Positions 49,360 to 57,710 of a DNA stretch of 64,000 nucleotides are shown here, piece by piece. Location: positions 1 to 64,000 of the forward strand of contig CAYHEC010000021.1 in assembly GCA_964355675.1 (NCBI GenBank), read 5' to 3'. Position numbers and translations under genes: made by a program. This DNA comes from CAMBDS01 sp964355675 (GTDB lineage: Bacteria > Electryoneota > AABM5-125-24 > Hatepunaeales > Hatepunaeaceae). Position 1 is the first letter of the stretch, and each line of letters starts with the position of its first letter. The notes under the pieces are model-generated. The model searched no databases, had not been told where the DNA came from, and was given only the letters and a program-made list of their open reading frames with translations.

Positions 49360-52113
49360 ATGACGACATTGCGAGTGATACCGGTATTAGTACTGCTGAC
49401 ACTTTTACCATTTCTGGCGTTCGGAGTACCCGGCGAGCTGGTAACCACAGCTCCCAGTATTGCACCTGCATCGGGTGGGATTAGCCTTCCCGCACGCGAT
49501 GAGGGAGACGAAGACAGCGTTTATTATGAATACGGATTCGAAAATGGTCTCAACGGATGGACAACCGTTGACCTGACAAATCCCGGTCTGACCTGGCATT
49601 CGTCAGAAAATCATGCCATCGACGCGCGTAGCTTCTGGGTTGGGAAAGAAGAGCTTGGCGGCTACGGGAATCACTGGCTTCAGTATCTCGTCACTCCAGC
49701 CCTTAATCTTCAAGGCCGCCAGAACCTCCGCCTGACTTTCAATATGACCTGGGCTTGCGAAGATCCCCAAAACGGCGCTCCGGCCGACTCGGGCGAAACC
49801 GCTGGCTATGACGCTTGGGACGGATGCAATGTCTGGATTTCGACAAACAACGGTCAATCATGGACAGTTATTCAGCCAACTCGTCCTGCCTATAATTACC
49901 AAAGTCTCTTCAGTTTCGGATTTGAATGGGGTATGGGGCATGATATTCCGGGCTGGTGTGGTTTCTCTGATGGCGCTCAAGCTGTTGAGTTCGATCTGTC
50001 GCGTTACGCCCAAAACAACGTTAGAATTCGCTGGGCATTCTGTTCAGATCCTGCCTGGAATACTGTTGACGACGAAAATGCTATTGGTATGGTGGTCGAT
50101 AATCTGGTCGTCAGGGACGGCAACGGTATAATCTGGCAGAACAATGGCGATGCTCTGGGCGACATGAGCAGAGATTTAGGTCCCACTGCGGGAGATCATT
50201 GGGAGTTGACCCAAGAAGACGCCAATACGGGGAGATTCAGCGCCCGTTGTCCTATTGGTGCAGATTTAACCAACGCGCTCGTTTCACCTGCAATAGAGAT
50301 TCCTGACGGTGGCTGGTACACATATTTCGATTTCTGGGTTCGTGCAGATATGCGTCGCCCAGACTCCAACGGCGATAACGCTCTCGATGACTTCTTCGAA
50401 ATAGAGGTCTCGACGGATGGACGCGCTTGGGAGCGGATTATTTACGATTACGGTCGTCAAGACCTAAACGGTGATCCTCTCCCGGAATGGGTCGATGAAT
50501 TCCATTACTTTGGTCCAGATACTACCTTCAGAGCTGATTATCCTGAATGGAAGCGGAAGCTCAACCTGACGCAATTTGCCGGTCAGGAAATTTATTTGCG
50601 TTGGAATCTCCATACCGATACCGACGTCGATGGCAATCAAGGTTCAGGCCTCTATATCGACGATCCACGGATTATGATTTCCGAGCGTAAGCAGGACGAT
50701 GTCGGCGTAGAGTGGGCACTCGTCAAATACCCGAATGCCATGGGATTCACTACCGGAGGCCGAGTCGCGGTTAAAAACCATGGAATGGCCGATCAACAGC
50801 GCGTTACCAAATATTATAAGATCGACAACGGCGCACCGGTCGCTATCGTTCCCTGGGAAGGTCTTACCGCAGATTCTACTAAGGAATACGGATTTTCGAT
50901 CACTCCCAACCGCATTGCTTATGCCGACAGCGCTACGGTACTTGTCTATGTTAATGCCGCGGCTGATTCATCAAACGAGAACGACACCACTATCGTTGAT
51001 AACGTGGTATTTTATCCCCCCAACATCTGGCGGCTTGGCTACGATGATCGTTCTTTCCGACTCCGGTCAGACTTCAATCGTGGCTCAGGCCCGGCGATAC
51101 GATTCACACCGATTGAGGATGCCATTCGCGGCAATTTCGACCTGAAGGCGCTCCGGGTACGCTGGAACGGCGCTCAACGCGGAACTGCTGGAGTTACCAC
51201 TCGATTGCATATTTACCGTGACGCACGAGGCGCAATCGGCGCTGAACTCTACAGCGCGGTCATCGATGTTACCGACCAGGACATTCTTCCGAATGTACAT
51301 GTCATTGATCTGACTGCGGTGCAGGAACTTCAGCGGATATCAACTAATTTCTGGGTCTGGTTCGAAATACTCCGCGATGACCTTTACCCGCAGATCGTCG
51401 GCGACGAGATGGCTTTCGGAGCCGGTCACTACTTCAGCTATAATGGCCAGAACCTGACCGACGCCGACCGCGACTGGCAGGCTCATGCCGTCGTTATGCC
51501 GGCTGGATTCGGCGGGACGAACGAAATCACCGCCGGACGCACTTTATTGGATTTCGCGGAGGTGGCTGGAGGTTCCTCCAAACAGATGCGTGTCGCATTG
51601 TTTAACGGCGGTATCGGTGAAGTAACGATCAACTCAGTTGTAGCAAACGATGATCTTTTCGACGTTCAATTTGCCGGTCCTGTCACGCTCAAAATCGGCG
51701 ACTTGGCACACGTTTATGTGACCTTCAACGCTGAAGACGCAACGCCTGTCTCTTCGTCGCTGACTATTCGTTCGACGGATGATTCTCCACCTCGCATTGT
51801 TCTGATTGCGAATGGTGGTGAATCAGTCAATCCTGAAGTAGTCTCCCCGATGACATTCGATCTCGGCAACGCCTATCCGAATCCCTTCAACTCAACAACG
51901 GTGATACCTTTCTCGCTTGCCTCGACTGTTAATGTCAAGCTTGCGGTGTACGACCTCTCCGGTCGTATGGTTGCGACATTGGTCGAAGGACGGGTCGAAG
52001 CCGGTTCTCACAGCGTTTCCTTCGAAGCGGGGAAATTAGCGACGGGCGTTTATCTCTATCGGCTCGACGCTGGTCCTTACAGCTCGATTCGTAAGGTGAT
52101 CGTAGTTAAGTAG
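49360..52113 (+). CDS. Large secreted protein with T9SS type A sorting domain
   Basis: 917 residues with a signal peptide (VIPVLVLLTLLPFLAFG). The first domain (about 50-260) begins YGFENGLNGWTTVDLTNPG and resembles jelly-roll 'choice-of-anchor' or immune-inhibitor-A-type modules, with an acidic, possibly calcium-binding surface. A second similar module follows (about 260-440, including DFWVRADMRRPDSNGDNA). Then come Ig-like domains (about 440-830) and a sorting domain (AYPNPFNSTTVIPFSLAS). There is no protease motif in the sequence, so it is probably a binding or structural protein. It is followed by the palindrome at 52128-52157. Confidence 0.86.
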   Translation: MTTLRVIPVLVLLTLLPFLAFGVPGELVTTAPSIAPASGGISLPARDEGDEDSVYYEYGFENGLNGWTTVDLTNPGLTWHSSENHAIDARSFWVGKEELGGYGNHWLQYLVTPALNLQGRQNLRLTFNMTWACEDPQNGAPADSGETAGYDAWDGCNVWISTNNGQSWTVIQPTRPAYNYQSLFSFGFEWGMGHDIPGWCGFSDGAQAVEFDLSRYAQNNVRIRWAFCSDPAWNTVDDENAIGMVVDNLVVRDGNGIIWQNNGDALGDMSRDLGPTAGDHWELTQEDANTGRFSARCPIGADLTNALVSPAIEIPDGGWYTYFDFWVRADMRRPDSNGDNALDDFFEIEVSTDGRAWERIIYDYGRQDLNGDPLPEWVDEFHYFGPDTTFRADYPEWKRKLNLTQFAGQEIYLRWNLHTDTDVDGNQGSGLYIDDPRIMISERKQDDVGVEWALVKYPNAMGFTTGGRVAVKNHGMADQQRVTKYYKIDNGAPVAIVPWEGLTADSTKEYGFSITPNRIAYADSATVLVYVNAAADSSNENDTTIVDNVVFYPPNIWRLGYDDRSFRLRSDFNRGSGPAIRFTPIEDAIRGNFDLKALRVRWNGAQRGTAGVTTRLHIYRDARGAIGAELYSAVIDVTDQDILPNVHVIDLTAVQELQRISTNFWVWFEILRDDLYPQIVGDEMAFGAGHYFSYNGQNLTDADRDWQAHAVVMPAGFGGTNEITAGRTLLDFAEVAGGSSKQMRVALFNGGIGEVTINSVVANDDLFDVQFAGPVTLKIGDLAHVYVTFNAEDATPVSSSLTIRSTDDSPPRIVLIANGGESVNPEVVSPMTFDLGNAYPNPFNSTTVIPFSLASTVNVKLAVYDLSGRMVATLVEGRVEAGSHSVSFEAGKLATGVYLYRLDAGPYSSIRKVIVVK

Positions 52114-52127
52114 ATCACTCGAAATAC

Positions 52128-52157
52128 ATGGAGGGCGGGATTAATCCCGCCCTCCAT
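52128..52157. repeat. 30-bp perfect palindrome
   Basis: Perfect 15+15 (ATGGAGGGCGGGATT and complement), 15 nt after the secreted protein's stop. It may terminate its message, though there is no long T tract. Nearly the same as 4779-4806. Confidence 0.85.
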
Positions 52158-52184
52158 GAGACGACTTTTATAAATTGAATCGCA

Positions 52185-52757
52185 ATGAACATCACTTTTC
52201 TGCATGACTCCGATGGCCAGTTAAGCATCGGCCAGCCAGCCCCTGCCTTCGATCTGCCAGACACAATTTCCGGCAGAACTATCTCGCTCGATCAATTCCG
52301 TAACAAAGCCAAGGCGGTTTGCGTAATATTCTCTTGCAACCATTGCCCCTGGGTGATCAAGTATGAGGAGAGAATGATCGAACTGGGGAAGGAATTTTCT
52401 TCGCAGGGTGTCAGCTTCGTGGTTATCTCATCGAACGACGTCGTAAAGTATCCCCAGGACGGGCCTGAACCGATGATGAAGCGCGCGGCTCAAAAAGGCT
52501 ACCCATTCCCCTATCTGTACGATGAGACGCAGGAGGTCGCACGTATTTATGGGGCGCAAGTCACTCCGCATGTCTTCCTTTTCGATGGCGCATTCAACTT
52601 GCAGTATCGAGGCGCAATCGACGATAATCCAGATATGGAATCGCGTCCGACCAATGGTTATCTTCGTGTGGCGATTGAGATGATCCTGAAAGGCGGAGGG
52701 GATCAGATATCGCCCAATACCACGCGCGCGATAGGTTGTGGTGTTAAGTGGAAATGA
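52185..52757 (+). CDS. Thioredoxin-fold protein (AhpC/TSA-like)
   Basis: 190 residues. APAFDLPDTISGRTISLDQF at the start and SCNHCPWVIKYEERM (about 49-63) contain the CxxC site of this group of thioredoxin-like proteins, followed by FVVISSNDVVKYPQDGPEPM and VTPHVFLFD with the cis-proline. No signal peptide, so it is cytoplasmic. It probably acts as a thiol-disulfide reductase or peroxidase, with the partner unknown. Confidence 0.88.
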   Translation: MNITFLHDSDGQLSIGQPAPAFDLPDTISGRTISLDQFRNKAKAVCVIFSCNHCPWVIKYEERMIELGKEFSSQGVSFVVISSNDVVKYPQDGPEPMMKRAAQKGYPFPYLYDETQEVARIYGAQVTPHVFLFDGAFNLQYRGAIDDNPDMESRPTNGYLRVAIEMILKGGGDQISPNTTRAIGCGVKWK

Positions 52758-53243
52758 GTGTTGCCGACAATAATTCTATCTGGTGTGGTTTTGTTCCTCT
52801 TGGAGTGTAGATTATCAGTCCGTTCTCAGGGGTGTTAAACACAAATCTGGGCGACTGAAAGTCCGGCCTCCAAGAGGAGTACTTCTTGATTAACGTCCCC
52901 AAATAATTATGAAGCGCACAATAATCTCAATCGATCACGTTCCATGCCACTTGACAGACAACTCCAAACTCCTTATATTTCTATAAGTATAATCTTGGAG
53001 CGGACGGGAGACGATTACCTTTCGCACGGAAAAAGTTGATGTGCAACACAGTATGGAGAAAGGTTTTGTCGTAACATCTATGTGGTGAATAGACTCTTTG
53101 AGTCTTAAGAACAACATGCAGCATTCTGATTCATCACTCTCGCAAATGTCAGAGTCAGGTTCTGAGTGCTTGCTTTTGGATTCTGGCGGGTCACCCCGTT
53201 CGGAAAATAATCAAGTGTTCGCATTCTCGTCTCAGGAGGAGAA
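52758..53243. other. Leader of the pilin operon with promoter and degenerate compound palindrome
   Basis: 486 nt. A degenerate palindrome with CTCTTGGAG/CTCCAAGAG outer arms (52798-52806, 52868-52876) resembles 34487-34572. The promoter at 52951-52979 would give a leader of about 260 nt before the first pilin gene, which has a strong AGGAGGAG ribosome site. I see no coding sequence in the leader. Confidence 0.65.
52951..52979 (+). promoter_or_regulatory. Promoter of the pilin operon
   Basis: TTGACA, 17-nt spacer, TATATT: a near-perfect sigma-70 promoter. No sigma-54 motif of the usual spacing is found. Confidence 0.75.
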
Positions 53244-53963
53244 ATGAGTCCTTTATCGCGATTATGGAATCGTCTGTCCCGGTTAGTTAGCTCTGAAACC
53301 GGATGGAGCTACATAGAACTTGCCATTGTCGTTGGAATTGTCGGAGTGTTAGGATCAATTGCCGTCGTGAAAATATCCAACGATCGCGAGTCTGACGTAG
53401 CCTCCGCAGTGGGACAGATGTTTGTTGGCGATTTAGCACTGGCTCAAAATCTGGCAATGTCCACTAACAAAGGAGTCGTCTTTACCTTCACTCCCGGTAC
53501 GGATGAATGCGACGAAAATGACGAAGAAGGCGGTGAAGAAGGAGCAGGTTGTGGCGATCCAAGCCATAGCCACGATTGCCGGGGCCAGGGCAACGGACAC
53601 AACGAAGATGTTCGCGGTGAAGGAATGAATGGCAGAGGTCGTGGGCATGGCTATGGCTATGGACATGCTCATCATGGTTGCGGTCAGGGATGTGGTGGAG
53701 GTTCTGCTGGCGGTTATAGCATTCAATACGCTGATGGTACAGAGATCCCGTATCCGCTCGCCGCATCGGTCACAAATATTAATTCTCCGGTAACCATCAA
53801 TCCTGCCGCCATGAGTTTTCGTTTCGATTCAGCGGGCAGGCTCATTGTATCTGATTATATCTGGGCTGACGGACAGTCGTCATTAAGGCTTGTTACAATA
53901 AACAATAAGGTTGGTATTCAAGTGACACGGGAAACGGGAAAAGCAACTTTGGTTAAACTCTGA
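53244..53963 (+). CDS. Pseudopilin (GspH-like) with Cys-bracketed Gly/His/Asp/Glu-rich loop
   Basis: 239 residues. A class III pilin signal: cleavage after G20 with W21 first and glutamate at +5 (SETG-WSYIEL), then a membrane helix (IVVGIVGVLGSIAVVKI). The pilin body opens with VGDLALAQNLAMSTNKGVVF, typical of GspH/FimT. After VVFTFT a loop of about 75 residues (83-156), rich in Gly, His, Asp and Glu with cysteines at 89, 103, 112, 146 and 150, interrupts the fold, which then resumes (GGYSIQYADG, FRFDSAGRLI). Minor pilins prime pilus assembly and sit at the tip. The loop may bind metal or another ligand. It is the first of five pilin genes. Confidence 0.87.
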   Translation: MSPLSRLWNRLSRLVSSETGWSYIELAIVVGIVGVLGSIAVVKISNDRESDVASAVGQMFVGDLALAQNLAMSTNKGVVFTFTPGTDECDENDEEGGEEGAGCGDPSHSHDCRGQGNGHNEDVRGEGMNGRGRGHGYGYGHAHHGCGQGCGGGSAGGYSIQYADGTEIPYPLAASVTNINSPVTINPAAMSFRFDSAGRLIVSDYIWADGQSSLRLVTINNKVGIQVTRETGKATLVKL

Positions 53964-54145
53964 TTACCCTAAAGATCAACCTGGCGCAATATCGCACAAA
54001 TTGAAATTTCCAAGATGGTTTTGACCGATTAGTGTTTTCTTGGATAACGTCTTCATAAGGCGCGGTCCAAGCATCGAGTTAACAACGAGTCAATTTACTC
54101 ATCTCCTTTTCCATTACGGTATTGTTCCTATTTTCGAAATTAGAA

Positions 54146-55057
54146 ATGAAAAACATTCCAGTCTTTTCAAAACACCTTTTGCGCTACGATCGAGGCGATT
54201 CGGGGTGGACCTACATAGAAATGATGATTACCGTCGGAATAGTCGGGATCATCGGTTCCGTCGCTGGCGTTAAATTAGCCAACACGCGTGATTCGGATGT
54301 TTCGTCCGCCGTAGCACAGATTTTCCTAGGTGATCTCGCTTTCGCCCAAAACCTCGCCATGTCCACAAACAAGGGTGTTGTGATGACATTCTCGAGTGGC
54401 TGTGATGATGGCGAATACGATAGGCATCATGGGCGAGGTCGTGGGCACGATGATGATCACGGCGGGGGCAACAACGATCACGATAACGACGATGGCGATG
54501 GCGATCATAATCACGGCCACGGAAATGACGATGACCATAACGATGATGATAATCCCGGTAATGGTAATAATGGCAACGGCAACGGAAATAACGGCAACGG
54601 TCACGGTAACGATGATGGAGATGATGATGATCATGGAAATAATGGGAATGGTCACGGGCAGGGTCAGGATGATGACGACGACCACGACAACGGTTACGGC
54701 AACGATAATAACGGGAACCATGGCCACCGCTGTCACGGTCGGGGTCACGGCAGGGGCTATGGGCACCACCACGATTGTGATGATGGGTGCGACAATACTT
54801 CTGGTGGTTATGTTCTGACATTTGCCGATGGATCACCGTTGCCTTACCCCGTTGCGGCTTCCATGACAACAGTAAGCGCACCTGTTACCTTGACTCCGGA
54901 AATCGTAAACTTTCGCTTCGATTCCGTAGGAAGGTTCATCGTCCCAGGTTATCAGTGGGAATCTGGTCAAACTTCCTTGATACTGATGACGATCAACAAT
55001 AAAGTCGCTATTCAAGTAACCAGAGAAACTGGTAAAACGAAGGTAATTAACCTTTAA
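54146..55057 (+). CDS. Pseudopilin (GspH-like) with a very long Asp/Asn/Gly/His loop
   Basis: 303 residues from the ATG at 54146. The signal cleaves after G20 with W21 and +5 glutamate (GDSG-WTYIEM). The body matches its neighbour (LGDLAFAQNLAMSTNKGVV; INNKVAIQVTRETGK). The loop spans about 86-219, roughly 130 residues of nearly pure Asp, Asn, Gly and His (for example NGNNGNGNGNNGNGHGNDDG), with cysteines at 86, 196, 211 and 215 at its ends. The DNA (54400-54790) is low-complexity GAT/AAC/GGC-type repeats, likely to expand and shrink. A calcium- or transition-metal-binding tip is one reading. It is paralogous to the preceding gene. Confidence 0.87.
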   Translation: MKNIPVFSKHLLRYDRGDSGWTYIEMMITVGIVGIIGSVAGVKLANTRDSDVSSAVAQIFLGDLAFAQNLAMSTNKGVVMTFSSGCDDGEYDRHHGRGRGHDDDHGGGNNDHDNDDGDGDHNHGHGNDDDHNDDDNPGNGNNGNGNGNNGNGHGNDDGDDDDHGNNGNGHGQGQDDDDDHDNGYGNDNNGNHGHRCHGRGHGRGYGHHHDCDDGCDNTSGGYVLTFADGSPLPYPVAASMTTVSAPVTLTPEIVNFRFDSVGRFIVPGYQWESGQTSLILMTINNKVAIQVTRETGKTKVINL

Positions 55058-55070
55058 CAAGAACTTTTCG

Positions 55071-55517
55071 GTGCGACGACTTCTTAGAAAAATCTCCCAA
55101 TGGAGAAAATCCGATGCCAAGGGCTTCTCTATTGTCGAGCTTGTTATGGTGATCGTTCTGGCCGCCATTGCGTTTCCAGTAATGGTATCTATGTACACAA
55201 GCATATATACTAATGGGCACGACGGCGAATTGATGACTATCGCCAACAATTTGGCGATACAACAGATGGAAGTAATTATCGCCGACAAAGCCGGCTCTGG
55301 GGCAGGCTACGGATATAGCGCCATCACTTCTGCCAAATACTCCAGCGTCAATCCCCCTTCGCCATTCACGGCATTCACTCGTACTGTCACTGTCACCACT
55401 CTGAACATCGCCGGCAACGCTGCCCACCCCGCCAAGCAAATAGTTGTCCGTGTGCGACATTCTGCGATCCCTGATATTGTCCTCACCATGCTTCTAACCG
55501 ATCACTCAGCGCTATGA
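55071..55517 (+). CDS. Type IV pilus/type II secretion pseudopilin, GspI/PilV-like
   Basis: 148 residues from a GTG, 13 nt after the previous stop. The prepilin signal is DAKG-FSIVELVMVIVLAAI with cleavage after G18 and glutamate at +5. A membrane helix is followed by NLAIQQMEVIIADK, typical of the PilV/GspI group. The remainder is a small beta domain. It should be a minor pilin with its neighbours. The next gene begins with ATGA overlap. Confidence 0.83.
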   Translation: MRRLLRKISQWRKSDAKGFSIVELVMVIVLAAIAFPVMVSMYTSIYTNGHDGELMTIANNLAIQQMEVIIADKAGSGAGYGYSAITSAKYSSVNPPSPFTAFTRTVTVTTLNIAGNAAHPAKQIVVRVRHSAIPDIVLTMLLTDHSAL

Positions 55518-56050
55518 AAATGATGCGAGCATTAATCCGCAGTGATACTGGCTTTACCATCATCGAGATTATCGTAGTTATGGTGCTGGTAGCTATCCTT
55601 GCCAGCATTTTCGCCGAGACGATCACCTCTTCCATGACAATCTACTCCGACCAAATACAAAGGAAAGATACTCACACCGACGTGAGGCGGTCGTTCGACT
55701 TCGTTACTCACAGCTTCCGCGAGTGGACCAGTTGGCAGGGCAGTCCCACAGGTACTTTGATCGATTTCTACCGTTATTCGCGCTTTCAGGACAACAACAG
55801 TAATATCTATTATGGCCCCCTCCGTGAAGCCTACTCAATTTCGCAGCAAGCGCTCAGGTACCAGAGGGATGATGGCGAGTGGGCGAATTACTACTCATTG
55901 GTTTCCACCGGGATTTCACCTTCTCCGGTATTGTTTACGACTTCAACGCTTGGTGGCAAGGTTCGTCTGGTTGTTAATATGACGGTGACCCAAAATGATA
56001 TGCCATACAAAATGGCTGTGACGATTTTTCCACGCTCACAGGGAGGGTGA
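55514..56050 (+). CDS. Pseudopilin, PilW/GspJ-like
   Basis: 178 residues. The signal is SDTG-FTIIEIIVVMVLVAIL with cleavage after G13 and glutamate at +5. The body has SMTIYSDQIQRKDTHTDVRR and a larger beta region (FVTHSFREW, YYGPLREAYSIS), fitting PilW/GspJ. The start overlaps the previous stop (ATGA) and the next gene overlaps its stop, so it is tightly coupled. Confidence 0.82.
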   Translation: MKMMRALIRSDTGFTIIEIIVVMVLVAILASIFAETITSSMTIYSDQIQRKDTHTDVRRSFDFVTHSFREWTSWQGSPTGTLIDFYRYSRFQDNNSNIYYGPLREAYSISQQALRYQRDDGEWANYYSLVSTGISPSPVLFTTSTLGGKVRLVVNMTVTQNDMPYKMAVTIFPRSQGG

Positions 56051-56502
56051 GAGTGTCTTTGATTAAGAGAATTCTCTCGAAAGCCAGGTCTGAGCGGGGG
56101 ATTATTCTCATAACCGGCGTCATGATGCTCTCATTCCTTGGACTTTTTGGGTCGGTCATTTTATCGAGGATGATCACCGACTCCGACGCTTCAATGCGCC
56201 GCGTTGTCACTGCAAGAGCTTTTTACCTCGCCGACGCCGGTATCCAATGGGGGAGAAAAAGACTCGTCACGACAACAACGGCCGGAACCCTTGGCCCTAT
56301 AACAATTGGTTCCGGGACAATTCAAGTTGAAATTACTCAGACTTCGATTAGGGTAGGCAATCAAAATAAAAATGTTTATCGATTAGAATCGACAGGGACT
56401 GTCGGGCAGTCGATCAGGGTGATCGAGGAGTTTCGGTATCGCGGTGGCGGCACCGACAAGCAATTTCTCCTGTGGCGTGAAGTGGTCGATGACGGATTCT
56501 AA
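56047..56502 (+). CDS. PilX/GspK-like pilin-operon protein
   Basis: 151 residues from a GTG overlapping the previous stop. ERGIILITGVMMLSFLGLFG and TARAFYLADAGIQWGRKRL match the PilX N-terminal motif (a hydrophobic helix without the +5 glutamate, then A-F-Y-x-A-D-A-G). In the GspK/PilX role it would cap the tip complex of minor pilins. It is short for GspK but normal for PilX-like proteins. It is the last gene before a large spacer, and no clear terminator follows. Confidence 0.8.
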   Translation: MRVSLIKRILSKARSERGIILITGVMMLSFLGLFGSVILSRMITDSDASMRRVVTARAFYLADAGIQWGRKRLVTTTTAGTLGPITIGSGTIQVEITQTSIRVGNQNKNVYRLESTGTVGQSIRVIEEFRYRGGGTDKQFLLWREVVDDGF

Positions 56503-56780
56503 GCTCCTTAAGTTGCATTCGGGATGATAGACATTTTTGTCTGTCACCAAATTGTCTATGAATTACAATATATTGTTTTAAAGACAGACTATTGTTTTAA
56601 AGACAGACAAGAATGTCTATCCTCCCAATTATGGACGTTTAATTTCCCATTGATTGTAACTTGTGATAATAAGGCGGATCGAAATAACCGCTTTTGTTGT
56701 TATTTATGCGACTATTTTGAATTCAATAGGAAAATGGTGAAGTTACTTGATATTCGCAAAAATCTCTATTATCTTTTTAC
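56503..56780. repeat. Palindrome and 19-bp tandem duplication after the pilin operon
   Basis: Arms AGACATTTTTGTCTGTC (56529-56545) and GACAGACAAGAATGTCT (56602-56618) pair with one mismatch across 56 nt, related to 30572-30661. Between them a 19-bp unit (TATTGTTTTAAAGACAGAC) is repeated in tandem at 56571-56589 and 56590-56608. The rest to 56780 is A/T-rich without a gene I can support. Confidence 0.75.
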
Positions 56781-57054
56781 CCGACAGACTTCAGGTCGTG
56801 AGGTAGAAAAGCGCCCGCAAGGTAGGAAGGTACTTCCTCCTTCGAATGCTGCCGTTCGATTGTTGGTCGGTCATCCGTAAAGAGACTGGATAAAGGTAGG
56901 GCGCGCCTTAATTACTCATCCGGCTCTACGGAATGTCCGTCGGGAACGAGTTCAAGGCAGGTATTGGCAGGAACGGCAACACTCCAAAAGTGTCCACCCG
57001 GTTGTCCCCCAGGCCACGAGACTCATACGACGAAATGATTTAGGAGTACGCACT
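56781..57054 (+). promoter_or_regulatory. Conserved leader of the first RRM gene
   Basis: A 274-nt region before the ATG at 57055 shares ordered blocks with 61391-61688: GACAGACTTCAG with GTAGAAAAGCGCCC; ATGCTGCCGTTCGAT then GGTCGGTCATC; GGCTC..CGGAATGTCCGTCG; CTCCAAAAG..GTCC..CCGGTTGT; and ACGACGAAAT. The blocks are conserved as nucleotides, with variable spacing between them. A structured RNA leader or cis-regulatory element is likely. A TAGGAG ribosome site stands at its end. Confidence 0.6.
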
Positions 57055-57360
57055 ATGAATCGCAGGCTTTATGTTGGCAATCTCGCCTATTCAGTCACCA
57101 GCGATCAGCTTAGAACACTCTTTGCCGACCACGGCGAGGTAGTGGAAGCAACAATGATTACAGACCGCGCAACGGGTCGTTCCAAGGGCTTCGGCTTTGT
57201 GGAAATGGCTACCGAAGATGGCGCACGCAAAGCTATCGAGGCGTTGAACGAGTTCAACGTCAGCGGTCGTAATTTGATGGTGAACGAAGCCAAAGAGCGT
57301 GAAGCTCAACCTCCCCGTCATGGCGGCGGTGGTGGCGGTGGCGGAAGACGCGACCGTTAA
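57055..57360 (+). CDS. RRM-type RNA-binding protein
   Basis: 101 residues: one RNA-recognition motif with RNP2 RLYVGNLAY (about 3-11) and RNP1 KGFGFVEM (about 44-51), and a short Gly/Arg-rich tail (HGGGGGGGGRRDR). Such proteins in bacteria bind single-stranded RNA and often respond to cold. A paralogue is at 61689-62027, and both carry the same long leader. The gene ends in a strong terminator. Confidence 0.95.
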   Translation: MNRRLYVGNLAYSVTSDQLRTLFADHGEVVEATMITDRATGRSKGFGFVEMATEDGARKAIEALNEFNVSGRNLMVNEAKEREAQPPRHGGGGGGGGRRDR

Positions 57361-57384
57361 GGACCTTTTCATGCTGGTTGATTG

Positions 57385-57414
57385 TTTCGCCCTCGAAGAA
57401 ATTCGAGGGCGAAA
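57385..57414 (+). terminator. Terminator of the first RRM gene
   Basis: Perfect 13-bp stem TTTCGCCCTCGAA/TTCGAGGGCGAAA with loop GAAA, followed by CTCTTTTG. Confidence 0.85.
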
Positions 57415-57484
57415 CTCTTTTGAAATGTCCCTTCCACACTTCTGCCGACTCCCCGCAGTCGAGCCCGTCTGAGAATGTTGATTT

Positions 57485-57575
57485 CTTGCTACAGGGTGTC
57501 CTCACCCTGCGGCAAAGATACAATTTACAATTATTTGTCACAGGGTGAAGACACGCTGCGACACACATTCTCGTA
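57485..57575. repeat. 91-bp composite repeat (copy 2)
   Basis: Same length and plan as 47686-47776, seven substitutions. Some substitutions break pairing in one arm (for example CTACAGGGTG against CACCCTGCGG). Confidence 0.85.
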
Positions 57576-57677
57576 TTCTCAGAATGTCCCTCCCACACTT
57601 CTGCCGACTCCCCGTAGTCGGCAGTCTCCGAAATTGTTGAATCCAATTTATCCGCTATAAATTATCTTCAGGAACTT

Positions 57678-57699
57678 GCCCGCTCGGCGGGCGTTTTTA
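57678..57699 (+). terminator. Intrinsic terminator
   Basis: GCCCGC-TCG-GCGGGC followed by GTTTTTATTA. Confidence 0.75.
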
Positions 57700-57710
57700 T
57701 TATATTGGAA

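Noticed and set aside
53150..53243. Sigma-54 promoter upstream of the pilin operon
   Set aside because: TGGCGGGTCACCCC lacks the GG-N10-GC form with the right second half; a better sigma-70 promoter is at 52951.
54270..54881. 203-codon His/Arg-rich open frame opposite the second pilin
   Set aside because: It is a mirror of the low-complexity pilin loop; the pilin signal and fold in the other strand settle the coding strand.
56524..56880. 118-codon open frame after the pilin operon
   Set aside because: It begins inside a palindrome and ends inside the conserved RRM leader, with no family match or ribosome site. It reads through the leader block, which is conserved as nucleotides.
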